Positions 7,953-16,846 of a stretch of 36,852 bases of DNA are shown one piece after another. The notes under the pieces were generated by a model. It was not told the origin of the DNA, searched no databases, and saw nothing but the letters and a program-made list of their open reading frames with translations. Position 1 is the first letter of the stretch. The number at the start of each line of letters is the position of its first letter. The stretch is from positions 1-36,852 of the forward strand of contig PBET01000033.1 of NCBI GenBank assembly GCA_002719815.1, in the 5' to 3' direction. The translations under genes and the position numbers were made by a program. The DNA comes from Methanobacteriota archaeon (lineage in GTDB: Archaea; Thermoplasmatota; Poseidoniia; Poseidoniales; Poseidoniaceae).

Positions 7953-8813
7953 AATCCATCCTTCCTCGATAACCTCATGGCTGATGCATTGGGACCTTTT
8001 TCGTTCCGCCGAGAGCCATGCAAAACTGGCTTGATGGGGATTGTCAACGTGACGCCTGATTCCTTTCATCAATCCTCACGGCGTGAAAGCGTTGCTGAAG
8101 CAATTCATAGTGCCAAAAGCATGATCAAATCAGGAGCTGAAATCATCGATATTGGTGGTGAAAGCACCCGTCCAGGTTCGCAGCCTGTATCTATAGAACA
8201 AGAACTAGAACGCGTACTTCCTGTTATTTCTGGACTTCGTGAAATCGATTCATCTGTTGCTATTTCCATCGATACACGACACTACCAAGTTGCAGAACGT
8301 GCCTTGAATGCTGGAGCATCCATCATCAACGATGTTTCTGGATTACGATGCCCTCAAATGAAGGAGTTGGTCTTGGATCGAAAGGTGCCTGTCTGTATCA
8401 TGCATATGCTGGGAGAACCGAAGACGATGCAACAGGACCCAACATATGAGAACGTGGTCCATGATGTTACATCTGAACTTCTTTCAACTGCTCAGCAACT
8501 TGTTGATGCTGGACATGATGCCAACAACATTTGCTTGGATCCAGGCATTGGTTTTGGAAAGACATTGAAACATAATCTCGAACTTCTCAAAGGATGGAGC
8601 GAGTTTCGAAGTCAACATGATTTCTCGATTCTTTGGGGCGTTTCAAGGAAATCAATGATCGGTCAATTAACGGGACATGACTCCACGGAAGATCGATTGT
8701 TTGGTACACTCGGTGTAGCCGCCTATGCGCATCAAGTCGGAATTGATTGGTTGAGGGTTCATGATGTGCAAGCACATGCTGACTTGCTACGCGTCATGGA
8801 ACATTTGGACTAA
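7950..8813 (+). CDS. folP: Dihydropteroate synthase
   Basis: FolP condenses p-aminobenzoate with dihydropterin pyrophosphate to give dihydropteroate, the committed step of folate synthesis. All classic motifs are visible in order in this 287-residue protein: GIVNVTPDSF, DIGGESTRPGSQPVS, SIDTRHYQVAE, IINDVSGL, CIMHMLGEPKTMQ, LDPGIGFGKT and the C-terminal GVSRKSMIG. The start is uncertain. The ATG at 7950 lies only 25 nt from the divergent membrane-protein start, while the ATG at 7977 has a TATA-like element 26 nt upstream. The stop TAA overlaps the stop of the convergent TraB-family gene (shared CTAA). FolP is uncommon in archaea and suggests a bacterial-type folate route. Confidence 0.96.
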   Translation: MNPSFLDNLMADALGPFSFRREPCKTGLMGIVNVTPDSFHQSSRRESVAEAIHSAKSMIKSGAEIIDIGGESTRPGSQPVSIEQELERVLPVISGLREIDSSVAISIDTRHYQVAERALNAGASIINDVSGLRCPQMKELVLDRKVPVCIMHMLGEPKTMQQDPTYENVVHDVTSELLSTAQQLVDAGHDANNICLDPGIGFGKTLKHNLELLKGWSEFRSQHDFSILWGVSRKSMIGQLTGHDSTEDRLFGTLGVAAYAHQVGIDWLRVHDVQAHADLLRVMEHLD

Positions 8814-9979
8814 GTGATGCCGCCACCAATGAAGCCAGCAGCAGCAAACCATGCCCCAAGCATACTTCCAAGATTGGTGAGGGCAGTCACCAATAACACC
8901 CGTCCTGCTCGATTGCTCCAAAATCCACCAATGGATGTTCCTTTCAGAAACAATTGCAAATCTTCGGCCGTCGGTTCAGAAATCCGAAGTTGAACATACC
9001 CTGCGAACCAACCAGCAGCAAGTGCTGGATTCAGCGAAGTGATTGGACTCGCTAACGCAGCGGTAAGTATCGCCAAGGGATGGCCGCGTGCAAGAATACA
9101 GCCAATTGCAGCAAAGACAGCGTTGAACAATGTCCATACTGTCAGCATCTTGACAATATCAACATCATCGTTGTTGTACAAAGCAAAACCGACCAACCCC
9201 ATGACGATCAATGGAATTGCAAACGGAAGTGTTTTTCCAACGATGCCTTTCTTTGGAACGGTTGAAATTTCTTGCATTCGTTCGGGTGCAAGTGGAGAGT
9301 ACGGTGTGAGTGCTCGCTCAATTCCTTTCAGATGACCTGCTCCTACGACAACGAGCATCTTTTCTTCGGTTTTTGCTTGCATAATCTTCTCAGCAATGTA
9401 TTGGTCTCGCTCGTCGATCAACGCTTCGCCAGCTCCTGGAGAGAATTCCTTGAGTTCCTCCATCATCGAAGAGAGAAGATCTGAATCGGAAAGCAAATCA
9501 TCGAGATCGATGACCTCTTCTTCGTCTTCTTCATCAGCAAAAAGTGAGAACAGTAATCGAAATCGTTCCCGCCATTTCATTTTCTTCCAAGCTCTTCGCA
9601 TCGTTACTTGGATGTCCCGGTCGACCAAGGCGACTTCAATTCCAGCAGCCTTTGCGGTTTCAACTGCTGCAAGCAATTCAGCTCCCGGTTCTTGTCCTTC
9701 ATTCAACCCCATTCGACGTTGTTCAGCACTCAACATCGCTTGTATGAGGACCATCGGCGCTTTTCCTTCTTTGATGACTCTACGCAGTCCTTCTTTGTCC
9801 AAACGTCGCCCTTCAACAAGCGCATCATGTCGAGTTTGACACAATTCAACGCCAACAATTTTCGGTTGATAGGATTCGATTTGTTCTCGAACAGCTTCAA
9901 CCGATGCAGTCGCAACATGTGCTGTTCCCAACAAACGAAGCGTCGGTGAAATATCGATGAATGGTGCGGATTCACTCAT
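8810..9979 (-). CDS. TraB family membrane protein
   Basis: The N-terminal half of this 389-residue protein matches the TraB/PrgY (TIKI-like) fold. It has LRLLGTAHVATASVEAV, VGVELCQTRHDAL, VALVDRDIQVTMRRA and LVVVGAGHLKGIERAL. The conserved GTAH, E and GAGH elements are those proposed to form a metal-dependent active site. The C-terminal third has several membrane helices, including LPFAIPLIVMGLVGFALY, LTVWTLFNAVFAAIGCI and LLVTALTNLGSMLGAWFAAA. The founding bacterial member inhibits a sex pheromone. The archaeal role is unknown. The start overlaps the DHH gene stop as ATGA, implying coupling. The stop codon overlaps that of folP on the other strand. Confidence 0.9.
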   Translation of the reverse strand: MSESAPFIDISPTLRLLGTAHVATASVEAVREQIESYQPKIVGVELCQTRHDALVEGRRLDKEGLRRVIKEGKAPMVLIQAMLSAEQRRMGLNEGQEPGAELLAAVETAKAAGIEVALVDRDIQVTMRRAWKKMKWRERFRLLFSLFADEEDEEEVIDLDDLLSDSDLLSSMMEELKEFSPGAGEALIDERDQYIAEKIMQAKTEEKMLVVVGAGHLKGIERALTPYSPLAPERMQEISTVPKKGIVGKTLPFAIPLIVMGLVGFALYNNDDVDIVKMLTVWTLFNAVFAAIGCILARGHPLAILTAALASPITSLNPALAAGWFAGYVQLRISEPTAEDLQLFLKGTSIGGFWSNRAGRVLLVTALTNLGSMLGAWFAAAGFIGGGIT

Positions 9980-11385
9980 ACGTCATCCTCCGTTGAAAAC
10001 AACGTTGCTAAGCGTTGGGTGAGTGCTGATAGGACCGATTGATGCTCTTCATCACCAATCATTTCTTCAAAACCAAGGGATGTGAGAAGGATTTGACCAC
10101 CAGCCATTCCGCTATGTCCGCCTGCTTGTCCATCTGGGAACTCCTTTGCAAGTGCAAGACCAATGTGGAGATGTTCTCGACGACTACGAGCAGAGAGCAG
10201 GACCTTGTTGCGTTGAATTCCATACACACAAACAACATCGGTGTTGGATGTAGCGAACAAGAAGTCTGCAACTTGGGCAAGATCGTCTCTTCGAACAAGA
10301 TTGTTGATCGGAGCAAGAACGAGCCCATTCTTCTGAATCATTGTTGCAAGGGCTTGTTGAAACGATTCCAACGTTTCAGGTGTGCGCAGAGGTGCTTGAA
10401 TGGACTGAAGCAATGCATCATCGACCCATGTATTCAACCACATGAGTGCTCGTAAATCGACCTGATTGAAGGCACGTGTAAACGAGAGTGTGTCCGTTCG
10501 TAAGCCAAAGGAGAGCGCAGTGGCTAATCTCGGGGTCATTTCCAGACTCATACTCATGAGTAGATTGGCGATAAGGGAAGATGTTGCAGAATATTCTGGT
10601 CGAAGAAACGCAACATCTGCTGTGACGTTCTTCTCTGATGTATGATGATCGATGATAATGTGCGGGACGCAATCAGCAGGGAGTATGTTGTTCGCTCCGG
10701 GTTGATGGAAATCAACCGTAATGATACACTCGGCCTCATTCAAGACATCGTCAAGTTCCCAATCGAGAAGAATACGTCGTAGCGGAATCTCCAAGAGGCG
10801 AACCATTGCTTGATTCTGCTGATGTTCAATCAGACCTCCATGATAGATGGTTGGTTCATGACCAAGAAACGCAACGAGTTCATGCATTGCCAATGCTGAG
10901 GCGAGTGCATCAGGATCAGGATTGTCATGACAGAAGATTGCAACCTTGGATTGAGGTGGAAGATGCCGAATATAGGATTCGAGAACGGTCGCACCTGCAT
11001 GACGTTCCCAAGCACGAACCTTTTCTTTGTAAGCGGCTGTGATGATGTCTTCAACATCGATTTTATCGACTGAATCGATTGTTTCATCAACCAATGATTT
11101 TTCAGATAATAGTGGTGTTTCTGGCCAACGTTGACGCATCGCAGAGAGAGCGTCCTCTCCTTCAAGTATTTCAGAGTCAACAAGGATGACTGCTGTTGGT
11201 TTCTGACCTCCATCGGGTAGTTCAGAGGGTCTCATTGGTTGAGGAAGCGGGAGAATTTCGCAATCACCAATCTCTTCCGAAATTTCAAGATTTGAGGCAA
11301 GGCCAATCAATCGAGTTGGCCTACGCTGTGAACACCAACGTGCAAGATTAACAGCAACTGTGCTGTGTCCTATCACCAAGAACAT
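9976..11385 (-). CDS. DHH/DHHA1 phosphoesterase with N-terminal nucleotide-binding-like domain
   Basis: This 469-residue protein opens with a Rossmann-like segment (FLVIGHSTVAVNLARWCSQR) resembling RCK/TrkA-N domains. A DHH phosphoesterase core follows, with FCHDNPDPDALASALAM, a VDFHQPGAN motif and the signature IIDHHTSE. RTDTLSFTRAF provides a further likely metal-site Asp. The C-terminal DHHA1 domain contains GGHSGMAGGQ. Proteins of this class include RecJ-like nucleases and phosphatases for nanoRNA or cyclic dinucleotides. The RCK-like domain may sense a nucleotide, but the substrate cannot be read from sequence. It is translationally coupled (ATGA) to the TraB-family gene downstream, and LemA lies 50 nt upstream. 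Confidence 0.9.
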   Translation of the reverse strand: MFLVIGHSTVAVNLARWCSQRRPTRLIGLASNLEISEEIGDCEILPLPQPMRPSELPDGGQKPTAVILVDSEILEGEDALSAMRQRWPETPLLSEKSLVDETIDSVDKIDVEDIITAAYKEKVRAWERHAGATVLESYIRHLPPQSKVAIFCHDNPDPDALASALAMHELVAFLGHEPTIYHGGLIEHQQNQAMVRLLEIPLRRILLDWELDDVLNEAECIITVDFHQPGANNILPADCVPHIIIDHHTSEKNVTADVAFLRPEYSATSSLIANLLMSMSLEMTPRLATALSFGLRTDTLSFTRAFNQVDLRALMWLNTWVDDALLQSIQAPLRTPETLESFQQALATMIQKNGLVLAPINNLVRRDDLAQVADFLFATSNTDVVCVYGIQRNKVLLSARSRREHLHIGLALAKEFPDGQAGGHSGMAGGQILLTSLGFEEMIGDEEHQSVLSALTQRLATLFSTEDDV

Positions 11386-11435
11386 CTGATGCTCCTCGGT
11401 TTGAGTGTAGGTCGTTTAGACTTGAAGGTTCGTAT

Positions 11436-12008
11436 TCAGAACGAAATCTGGACGTTTTCTCGCTGTACGCCTTCAACAACAAACAATTCTCTTCGAACGC
11501 ATCCCTTGATTCCTGCAACGAAGTTTGTTGGAATCATTTGAATTGCAGCGTTGAAATTTGTAGAGGATGCGTTGTAGAATTCACGTCGATCAGCGAGTTG
11601 GTTCTCAAGTGCAACAAGTTGGTTTTGTAGGTTTACAAACGAAGTGTCGGCCTTGAGGTCGGGGTATTGTTCTGCAACCATGTTGATGCGAGGAAGCATG
11701 CCAGCAAGAATGCCTTCCGCAGCACCAACGCCCTTGACGTCGCCTTGTGCAAGAGCACCGGCAGCGGTTTGTCGGGCTTGAGCAAATTGCTCGAAAATTT
11801 CTCGCTCATGCTCTGCATAACCCTTAACGATGTTGACAAGGTTTGGAATCATGTCGTAGCGTTGCTTGAGCAAGACATCGATGTCTGCCCAAGATTTGTT
11901 TGCATTCTCTTCCAATCGAACGAGTCGATTCCATGTACTGAAAAACCAGATGATGAAGATAAAGAATAGAAAGCCGCCAACGATAAGGCCAATGGTAAGT
12001 GCGTCCAT
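11436..12008 (-). CDS. lemA: LemA family protein
   Basis: The 190-residue LemA-type protein has one N-terminal membrane helix (LTIGLIVGGFLFFIFIIWFF). A long alpha-helical domain follows, with family hallmarks WNRLVRLEENANKSWADIDV, LLKQRYDMIPNLVNIVKGY and the C-terminal YNASSTNFNAAIQMIPTN. I use the ATG at 12006-12008 because the helix begins directly after it. The six extra residues in the ORF track are unlikely. The molecular function of LemA proteins is not established. A GATAAG element about 25 nt upstream fits a leaderless promoter. It heads a minus-strand group with the DHH and TraB-family genes. Confidence 0.9.
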   Translation of the reverse strand: MDALTIGLIVGGFLFFIFIIWFFSTWNRLVRLEENANKSWADIDVLLKQRYDMIPNLVNIVKGYAEHEREIFEQFAQARQTAAGALAQGDVKGVGAAEGILAGMLPRINMVAEQYPDLKADTSFVNLQNQLVALENQLADRREFYNASSTNFNAAIQMIPTNFVAGIKGCVRRELFVVEGVQRENVQISF

Positions 12009-12029
12009 ACAACTTCTATGTGTCAAACA

Positions 12030-12035
12030 CTTATC
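12030..12035 (-). promoter_or_regulatory. Candidate TATA box for lemA
   Basis: The minus strand reads GATAAG 22-27 nt upstream of the lemA ATG. Spacing and sequence resemble the elements before the four-helix membrane protein and pyrH. It sits in a 57-bp divergent gap shared with the TSUP permease. Confidence 0.35.
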
Positions 12036-12065
12036 AATCTATACCACCAATTGCGCTGATATGAT

Positions 12066-12890
12066 ATGCTGGGTTTGAATGGAAATGCTATGGACGCCGT
12101 AACGATGGCCGTAGTTTTACTCGGCTGTGGTTTCATTGGGTTCGTTTTTGCCCCTCTTGGTTTGGGTGGAGGGCTTCTCTTCGCACCGTTGCTTCATTAT
12201 GGACTGGACTGGGAGATTGATGGTGCGTTGTTGATCGTATCGCTTGGCCTTTCTGCAACCGTTTCTTGGGGTTCTGGCTTGAGACACCGGAAGGAAGAAC
12301 TCGTGTCGGATGAACGACTCAAACAGAGTTTACTTGGGGCGCTACCTGGCGCAATCCTCGGTGTGTTCATCGTTGCTTCACTTCAAGGATCATTTGATAT
12401 CATTTTCAAAGCACTGAGTTTGGTTTTCATATCGTGGGCAATTGTCAAAACCCTTCGTTCAAAAGCAAATTTTTCACAAGAAGAAGATGTAATGAGTCTG
12501 CTTCCGTTACGAGTCGGAACAGGTGCAGGAGGCATGTTATCTTCCATCCTCGCAATTGGAGCAGGTGCGATTTACGTTCCTGTTTTGCGAGCGTACGGAG
12601 GTCTTGCATCAAGAAAAGCAATCGGTACGAGCCTTCACATCATGATGATCGTTCTACCGATTTCGATTCTGACTCACTTCGTTGCACTTGATGCAGCGCA
12701 AATGGATGTACTTTCATCCAATCTCATGCTCATTCTCTGTATGCCAATCGTCGTTGGAATTTCATCCAATCTTGGGGCAAAATTTGGCATTGCAAAGGTT
12801 TCTGAGCAACGAATAATGAATCTATTCGTGTTGGTTCTCATCGTCATTGGTGTTCGATACATCCTCGATGTAACATCGAGAATGTTCTAA
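12066..12890 (+). CDS. TSUP (TauE/SafE) family permease
   Basis: This 274-residue polytopic protein has the TSUP two-repeat pattern. Each half opens with a Gly-rich helix: GFVFAPLGLGGGLLFAPLLHYG near residue 25, and GTGAGGMLSSILAIGAGAIYVP near residue 150. Further helices fill the rest, about eight in all. Family members move sulfite, sulfoacetate, taurine-derived or other organic anions across the membrane. The substrate here is unknown. The ATG at 12066 or the in-frame ATG at 12090 could be used. It is divergent from lemA with a short gap. Its TAA stop directly abuts the stop of the convergent zinc-ribbon gene (TAATCA), leaving no terminator space. Confidence 0.9.
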   Translation: MLGLNGNAMDAVTMAVVLLGCGFIGFVFAPLGLGGGLLFAPLLHYGLDWEIDGALLIVSLGLSATVSWGSGLRHRKEELVSDERLKQSLLGALPGAILGVFIVASLQGSFDIIFKALSLVFISWAIVKTLRSKANFSQEEDVMSLLPLRVGTGAGGMLSSILAIGAGAIYVPVLRAYGGLASRKAIGTSLHIMMIVLPISILTHFVALDAAQMDVLSSNLMLILCMPIVVGISSNLGAKFGIAKVSEQRIMNLFVLVLIVIGVRYILDVTSRMF

Positions 12891-14102
12891 TCAACAAGCA
12901 TCGAAGGCTTCGATCAGATACTCTGTAATCGGACTGGTCCAAGCGAGTTCGCTAATTCCATCCCGACCTTGCAAAGCATACGCTCGGACAACATCACGAA
13001 CACGGACGTTACCATCGGAAGAACGTGCGAGAATTGTTGCACCTTTGATCGCCTTACCTGTTCCGTGTGGATCATAGACCGTGTCAAGAGCTTCTTCGAG
13101 GAACCAATCGGCTTTTCCACCCGGTTCGCCCTCGTAGGTTTTCTTTGGTCGCTTTGCACCAAACATACCGCCAGATTTCGGTTTGCTCTTCGGTTTTGAT
13201 TGGGTTTTCTTTGGCTTGGATTTTGCCTTTGATTCAGACTTCTCAGAGGATTTTGTCTTCCCTTCCGATTTGAATTCCTTTTCGAGTTCAGCACGAATCT
13301 CAGCCTCAAGTTTCTCTCTCAGGGACTCTTCATTACCTTCTGCTGCAGATTTTGCAGCACGAGCAACAGCATCATCACGCTCATCCTTGAGCGCTTGAAT
13401 CACGTTAACATAATGGCTGGCGACCTCAATCAGCGCAGTTTCCATGGCCGCTTCCATTTGCATCGATACAACATCGGAGGATGACTCTCTCCATTTCCTC
13501 CACTGCAGCATGGTGTTGTTGTGAATATCCGATCCGCATTTCGGACAAAAGCTTCGCTTAGGGGGTTTGAGAACAGGGATTGCTCGCATTGCATCAGGGT
13601 CAATTCCTTCATGCTCTCCGCTGGCAACATCGTGAATGTGTGTTGATGCATCCATTCCGTGATTCATCGCATCTCGAAACATGCCATCCGACATGTCGAG
13701 GGTTCCCGCTTTGATCATGTCCCATCCAGTGGTGCCACGAACAACAGCTCGAACAGCAGCGTTGGCTGCGGGTGACTGTCCAAATTCGTGTTTCTTCAGT
13801 GTAGATATTTCTTCTCCAGCCCCTTCGAACGCTTGGCCGATGTCGAAATTTTCACCATCATCTGCGGCAGCTGCGATTCCCATCGTGATTGGATTGGCAC
13901 CTTCTTCGACACGAGCGATCATATCGAACTTTTCAGCCATGGAAAGATCTTCTCGGTGACGAATGACCTCTTTGATTTGGTTGAGGTCATGCCCTGTGGA
14001 AGTGATGGGACCTTGGACAGTCAAATCGTGACCACAGGAAAGACAGAACTTTGCAGCAGCCTCGACCCCAGCCTCGCACGTTGGGCAATAGACGCCTGCC
14101 AT
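12891..14102 (-). CDS. Zinc-ribbon, coiled-coil, lysine-rich protein of unknown function
   Basis: The ATG at 14100-14102 gives 403 residues and places a zinc ribbon at the very N-terminus (CPTC at 6-9, CLSC at 20-23). A second CPKC occurs at 186-189 without an obvious partner pair. Residues about 205-280 are charged and helical with heptad-like spacing, suggesting a coiled coil. Residues about 278-322 are strongly Lys/Ser/Pro-rich with repeated KSKPK units. A folded C-terminal domain follows (WFLEEALDTVYDPHGTGKAI... to the end). I recognise no named family. The N-terminal ribbon suggests protein or nucleic acid binding, and the basic linker could bind RNA or DNA. It follows lysS by 55 nt. Confidence 0.75.
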   Translation of the reverse strand: MAGVYCPTCEAGVEAAAKFCLSCGHDLTVQGPITSTGHDLNQIKEVIRHREDLSMAEKFDMIARVEEGANPITMGIAAAADDGENFDIGQAFEGAGEEISTLKKHEFGQSPAANAAVRAVVRGTTGWDMIKAGTLDMSDGMFRDAMNHGMDASTHIHDVASGEHEGIDPDAMRAIPVLKPPKRSFCPKCGSDIHNNTMLQWRKWRESSSDVVSMQMEAAMETALIEVASHYVNVIQALKDERDDAVARAAKSAAEGNEESLREKLEAEIRAELEKEFKSEGKTKSSEKSESKAKSKPKKTQSKPKSKPKSGGMFGAKRPKKTYEGEPGGKADWFLEEALDTVYDPHGTGKAIKGATILARSSDGNVRVRDVVRAYALQGRDGISELAWTSPITEYLIEAFDAC

Positions 14103-14157
14103 GACATCGAGATGGTCCGACCTCTTTTCAACTCTTAGGGTGAAGCGTGTGCAAAGG

Positions 14158-15750
14158 TTAGGATTCTTGCCTGGCTTCAAGACATGCGCTCAACAAATTG
14201 ATGATGGACGTTTGATCGAGTTCTGCTAGAATACTTGGCAAGCGTGGACCACGCTCGACGCCCATGATGCACAAATACAGCGCTCTGTATGCATGACGAG
14301 GTGATGTTTCAATCCCTTTTGCTGTGCTTGAAATGGTAGTTTGAATACTTGCAGCCTCCCATTCACAGGTGCGAAGGGATGCAATAAGATGCGGTAAAAT
14401 TGCAATGTTGTCATCATCCAACTGGCTGATTGCCTCGAGATGAGGCTCCGCAAGAATGGTTATTCGAAGTTCGTCAGGGAAGTGTCTCGATTGTACCCAT
14501 GTTCGCATTCGTTGGAGGCGATCTCTCATCGTTTGTGGGACCGTTCCTTGAAGTCCAAGAGATGCCCAGACATCTTCATCCCGAGATTTTGTTTGTGCGA
14601 GCATTGCAAGATGTCGGAAGGTGACAGAAGTTGCTTCCTCAAGTGGTGCGATGAGCGATAATTCAAGTGCAGATTTTGCATCTTCAATAGCGACCTTTTG
14701 TCTCCGACTCAAGCCTTCCTTATCCATTTCTATAGAGAAATCCCGAGCGGTTGTTCGCTCGAACTCATCGGCCAGATTCACAAGTCCCATGCCCGTATCA
14801 AATTCGATGGCCTTGTTGGGTTTGGTTGATGCAACGAGATATCGTAGAATTTCAGGAGGCACGAGAGAGAGTGCTTCCAATGGACCAATGGTATTGCCTG
14901 ATGATGAGGACATTGCGCCTTGGCCACGCAAACTGATCCATTCATAGGTCAAATCAAGTGGTGCCTCGATACCAAACAGTTCGACAATTTCCTTACCAGT
15001 GTCATAGGAACCGCCTGCAGCACCATGGTCCTTACCGAACGGTTCCATGGTGACGCCAATCCATGCCCACTTTGCTGGCCAATCAATCCGCCACGGAAGT
15101 TTTCCTTCACCCTTCGTGACATCACTTGTTCCCGGATTTCCTTCAGAATCGATCCATGAAACAATCGGGTCGTTCCATCCAGTTACGCGGATTCCATCGA
15201 TGGAGCCTTTTGCATCAATCGGATTCCAAGGAAACCAGTCATCTGCGAGTTCCCGACTTGAAACCCGTTCGATGATTTCTCGAATGCTGTCTGCATTGTT
15301 GCAAGCGATGCGAGCGGTTTCAGCGAATTTGCCAGACGCATATGATTCGTAATTATCGATGAATCTTGGGCGAACATCAATTTGTTCGAGTGCTTGCTTG
15401 AACGGTTCAAGAAAATGATCTGCATAAGACACGCCGTTTGCAAATCGCTCCACGTCTGGTTGACCGTTCTCATCAGGTGGTGGAATTTGTTTGAGTTGAT
15501 GACCGATGTATCGGGAATAGGAATCATCGAGGAACGAGTAGACTTTTCGAAGGGGGTCTGCACTATCGACGATGAAAACGAACTCGACATCAAGGCCAGC
15601 TTTTTTTGCGGCTTTCGAAATCATATCACCTGTGAGGATCTCACGAAGATGACCGATGTGGAATTCCCCGCTCGGCGTAATACCGGTTGAAACGATGTGT
15701 TTGGAGCCACGCTCTGTAAGGCGCTGCGCAACGACATCCGACCAGTGCAT
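14158..15750 (-). CDS. lysS: Lysyl-tRNA synthetase, class I
   Basis: This is a class I LysRS, the type found in most euryarchaea and a few bacteria. It charges tRNA-Lys with lysine using ATP. At 530 residues it has the expected length. The HIGH motif is intact at residues 31-34 (GITPSGEFHIGHLREILTGD). The KMSKS-equivalent appears as MSSSSGN in RGQGAMSSSSGNTIGPLEAL. The C-terminal part is the helical anticodon-binding region. The start ATG at 15748-15750 lies 9 nt after the gfcR stop, so the two are probably co-transcribed. A second ATG, out of frame, overlaps nearby (TGCATGCA). Confidence 0.97.
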   Translation of the reverse strand: MHWSDVVAQRLTERGSKHIVSTGITPSGEFHIGHLREILTGDMISKAAKKAGLDVEFVFIVDSADPLRKVYSFLDDSYSRYIGHQLKQIPPPDENGQPDVERFANGVSYADHFLEPFKQALEQIDVRPRFIDNYESYASGKFAETARIACNNADSIREIIERVSSRELADDWFPWNPIDAKGSIDGIRVTGWNDPIVSWIDSEGNPGTSDVTKGEGKLPWRIDWPAKWAWIGVTMEPFGKDHGAAGGSYDTGKEIVELFGIEAPLDLTYEWISLRGQGAMSSSSGNTIGPLEALSLVPPEILRYLVASTKPNKAIEFDTGMGLVNLADEFERTTARDFSIEMDKEGLSRRQKVAIEDAKSALELSLIAPLEEATSVTFRHLAMLAQTKSRDEDVWASLGLQGTVPQTMRDRLQRMRTWVQSRHFPDELRITILAEPHLEAISQLDDDNIAILPHLIASLRTCEWEAASIQTTISSTAKGIETSPRHAYRALYLCIMGVERGPRLPSILAELDQTSIINLLSACLEARQES

Positions 15751-15759
15751 GCATTCACC

Positions 15760-16371
15760 TCAGACTGGAACAGCTCGAATCAATCCTCGGAGTGGAACAT
15801 CGTCGACTTCGTTTCGTACGGTCTTATTGACGAGAACAAGTGCGAGGACAACTTCACCACCAGAAGCACGGATGGCTGCAATCGTGTTGCTCATCGTTAC
15901 GCCAGTCGAGAGTACATCGTCGATAATCACGACCTTCTTTCCGCCTCCGACTTGACCATACTTGTTCGAAAGTGCTACAGCCCCTGGCTCGCCATCGACA
16001 TTACGATGGATTGCAACTTCAACATCGAGTGCTTGAGCAACTTCGTGTGCAAAAGCAATACCATTGATGGAAATGCCGACCACAGTGTCCACTTCTTCCG
16101 TTTCTTCCATAACAACATCGGCCATGATGTCGCCGATTGCTGTTATTCGTGCAGGTCGAACACCGATGGTTCTCCAACCGATGCGAACATCGGTTGGACG
16201 TTCAGAGGTTGAATCTGTGAGGAGCCATTGAATCGTATCTTGAGAGAGCGATAATTCATCTGCAATCTGTTGCGAATTCAAGCCATCTTTTCGCAAATTT
16301 CTGACGATGGTTTTCAATTCATCAATACCCATTTCCATGTTATCGTGTTGGGCGAGTGCACCGACCTCCAT
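15760..16371 (-). CDS. gfcR: GfcR-like regulator: HTH plus phosphoribosyltransferase domain
   Basis: The N-terminal ~55 residues form a helix-turn-helix (DELKTIVRNLRKDGLNSQQI, ADELSLSQDTIQWLLT). The rest is a type I PRTase fold ending in the PRPP-binding loop VVIIDDVLSTGVTM. This architecture matches the archaeal GfcR/orotate-PRTase-like regulators. In haloarchaea GfcR activates sugar-catabolism genes. Whether this protein senses PRPP or catalyses a reaction is not shown by sequence. The start could be the ATG at 16371 (203 residues) or Met12, which directly precedes the HTH. It is divergent from aIF2-beta with 58 bp between them and lies just upstream of lysS. Confidence 0.85.
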   Translation of the reverse strand: MEVGALAQHDNMEMGIDELKTIVRNLRKDGLNSQQIADELSLSQDTIQWLLTDSTSERPTDVRIGWRTIGVRPARITAIGDIMADVVMEETEEVDTVVGISINGIAFAHEVAQALDVEVAIHRNVDGEPGAVALSNKYGQVGGGKKVVIIDDVLSTGVTMSNTIAAIRASGGEVVLALVLVNKTVRNEVDDVPLRGLIRAVPV

Positions 16372-16429
16372 GAAGGCTTTGCATGGTTTTCATCAAAGAC
16401 TTGAAGAGAAAGGGGTGTCAGGCTTTGTC

Positions 16430-16840
16430 ATGAGCGACTTCGATTATGAGACACTGCTGAACAGAGCACGTGAAAACATTCCAGAGGATATTTCCGCTCG
16501 TGCACGTTGGCGGTTACCAGAACCACAGATCATGATCGAGGGTTCAAATACCATTTTGCGAAACTTTACCGAAGTTGTTGGGATGATGGACCGAGACGAT
16601 AACCACGTATACCAATACATTCTCAATGAGCTTGGTACATCTGGTTCAAGAGATGGCCCACGTGCTCGTTTCAAGGGACGTATTCCACCAAAGCGTTTGA
16701 AGAAGGCCATCGTTGGCTATGTCAACACCTACATCAAGTGCAGTCAATGCGGCGCTCCTGATACACACTTCATCAAACAAGACCGAACTACGTTGCTCAA
16801 ATGTCAAGCATGTGGTGCAACTCGTCCAGTCAAGCTTTGA
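16430..16840 (+). CDS. eif2b: Translation initiation factor aIF2, beta subunit
   Basis: aIF2-beta is part of the heterotrimer that delivers initiator Met-tRNA to the small ribosomal subunit. I use the ATG at 16430 (136 residues), which matches the family length. The ORF-track start at 16307 adds about 40 unnatural residues antisense to gfcR. The core contains MIEGSNTILRNFTEVVGMM, the alpha-beta domain with RARFKGRIPPKRLKKAIVGY, and a C-terminal zinc ribbon with CSQCGAPDTH and KCQACGATRPVK. A GGGGTG element lies 14-19 nt upstream of the start. The stop is 6 nt from that of the convergent [2Fe-2S] protein gene. Confidence 0.96.
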   Translation: MSDFDYETLLNRARENIPEDISARARWRLPEPQIMIEGSNTILRNFTEVVGMMDRDDNHVYQYILNELGTSGSRDGPRARFKGRIPPKRLKKAIVGYVNTYIKCSQCGAPDTHFIKQDRTTLLKCQACGATRPVKL

Positions 16841-16846
16841 TCGAGA

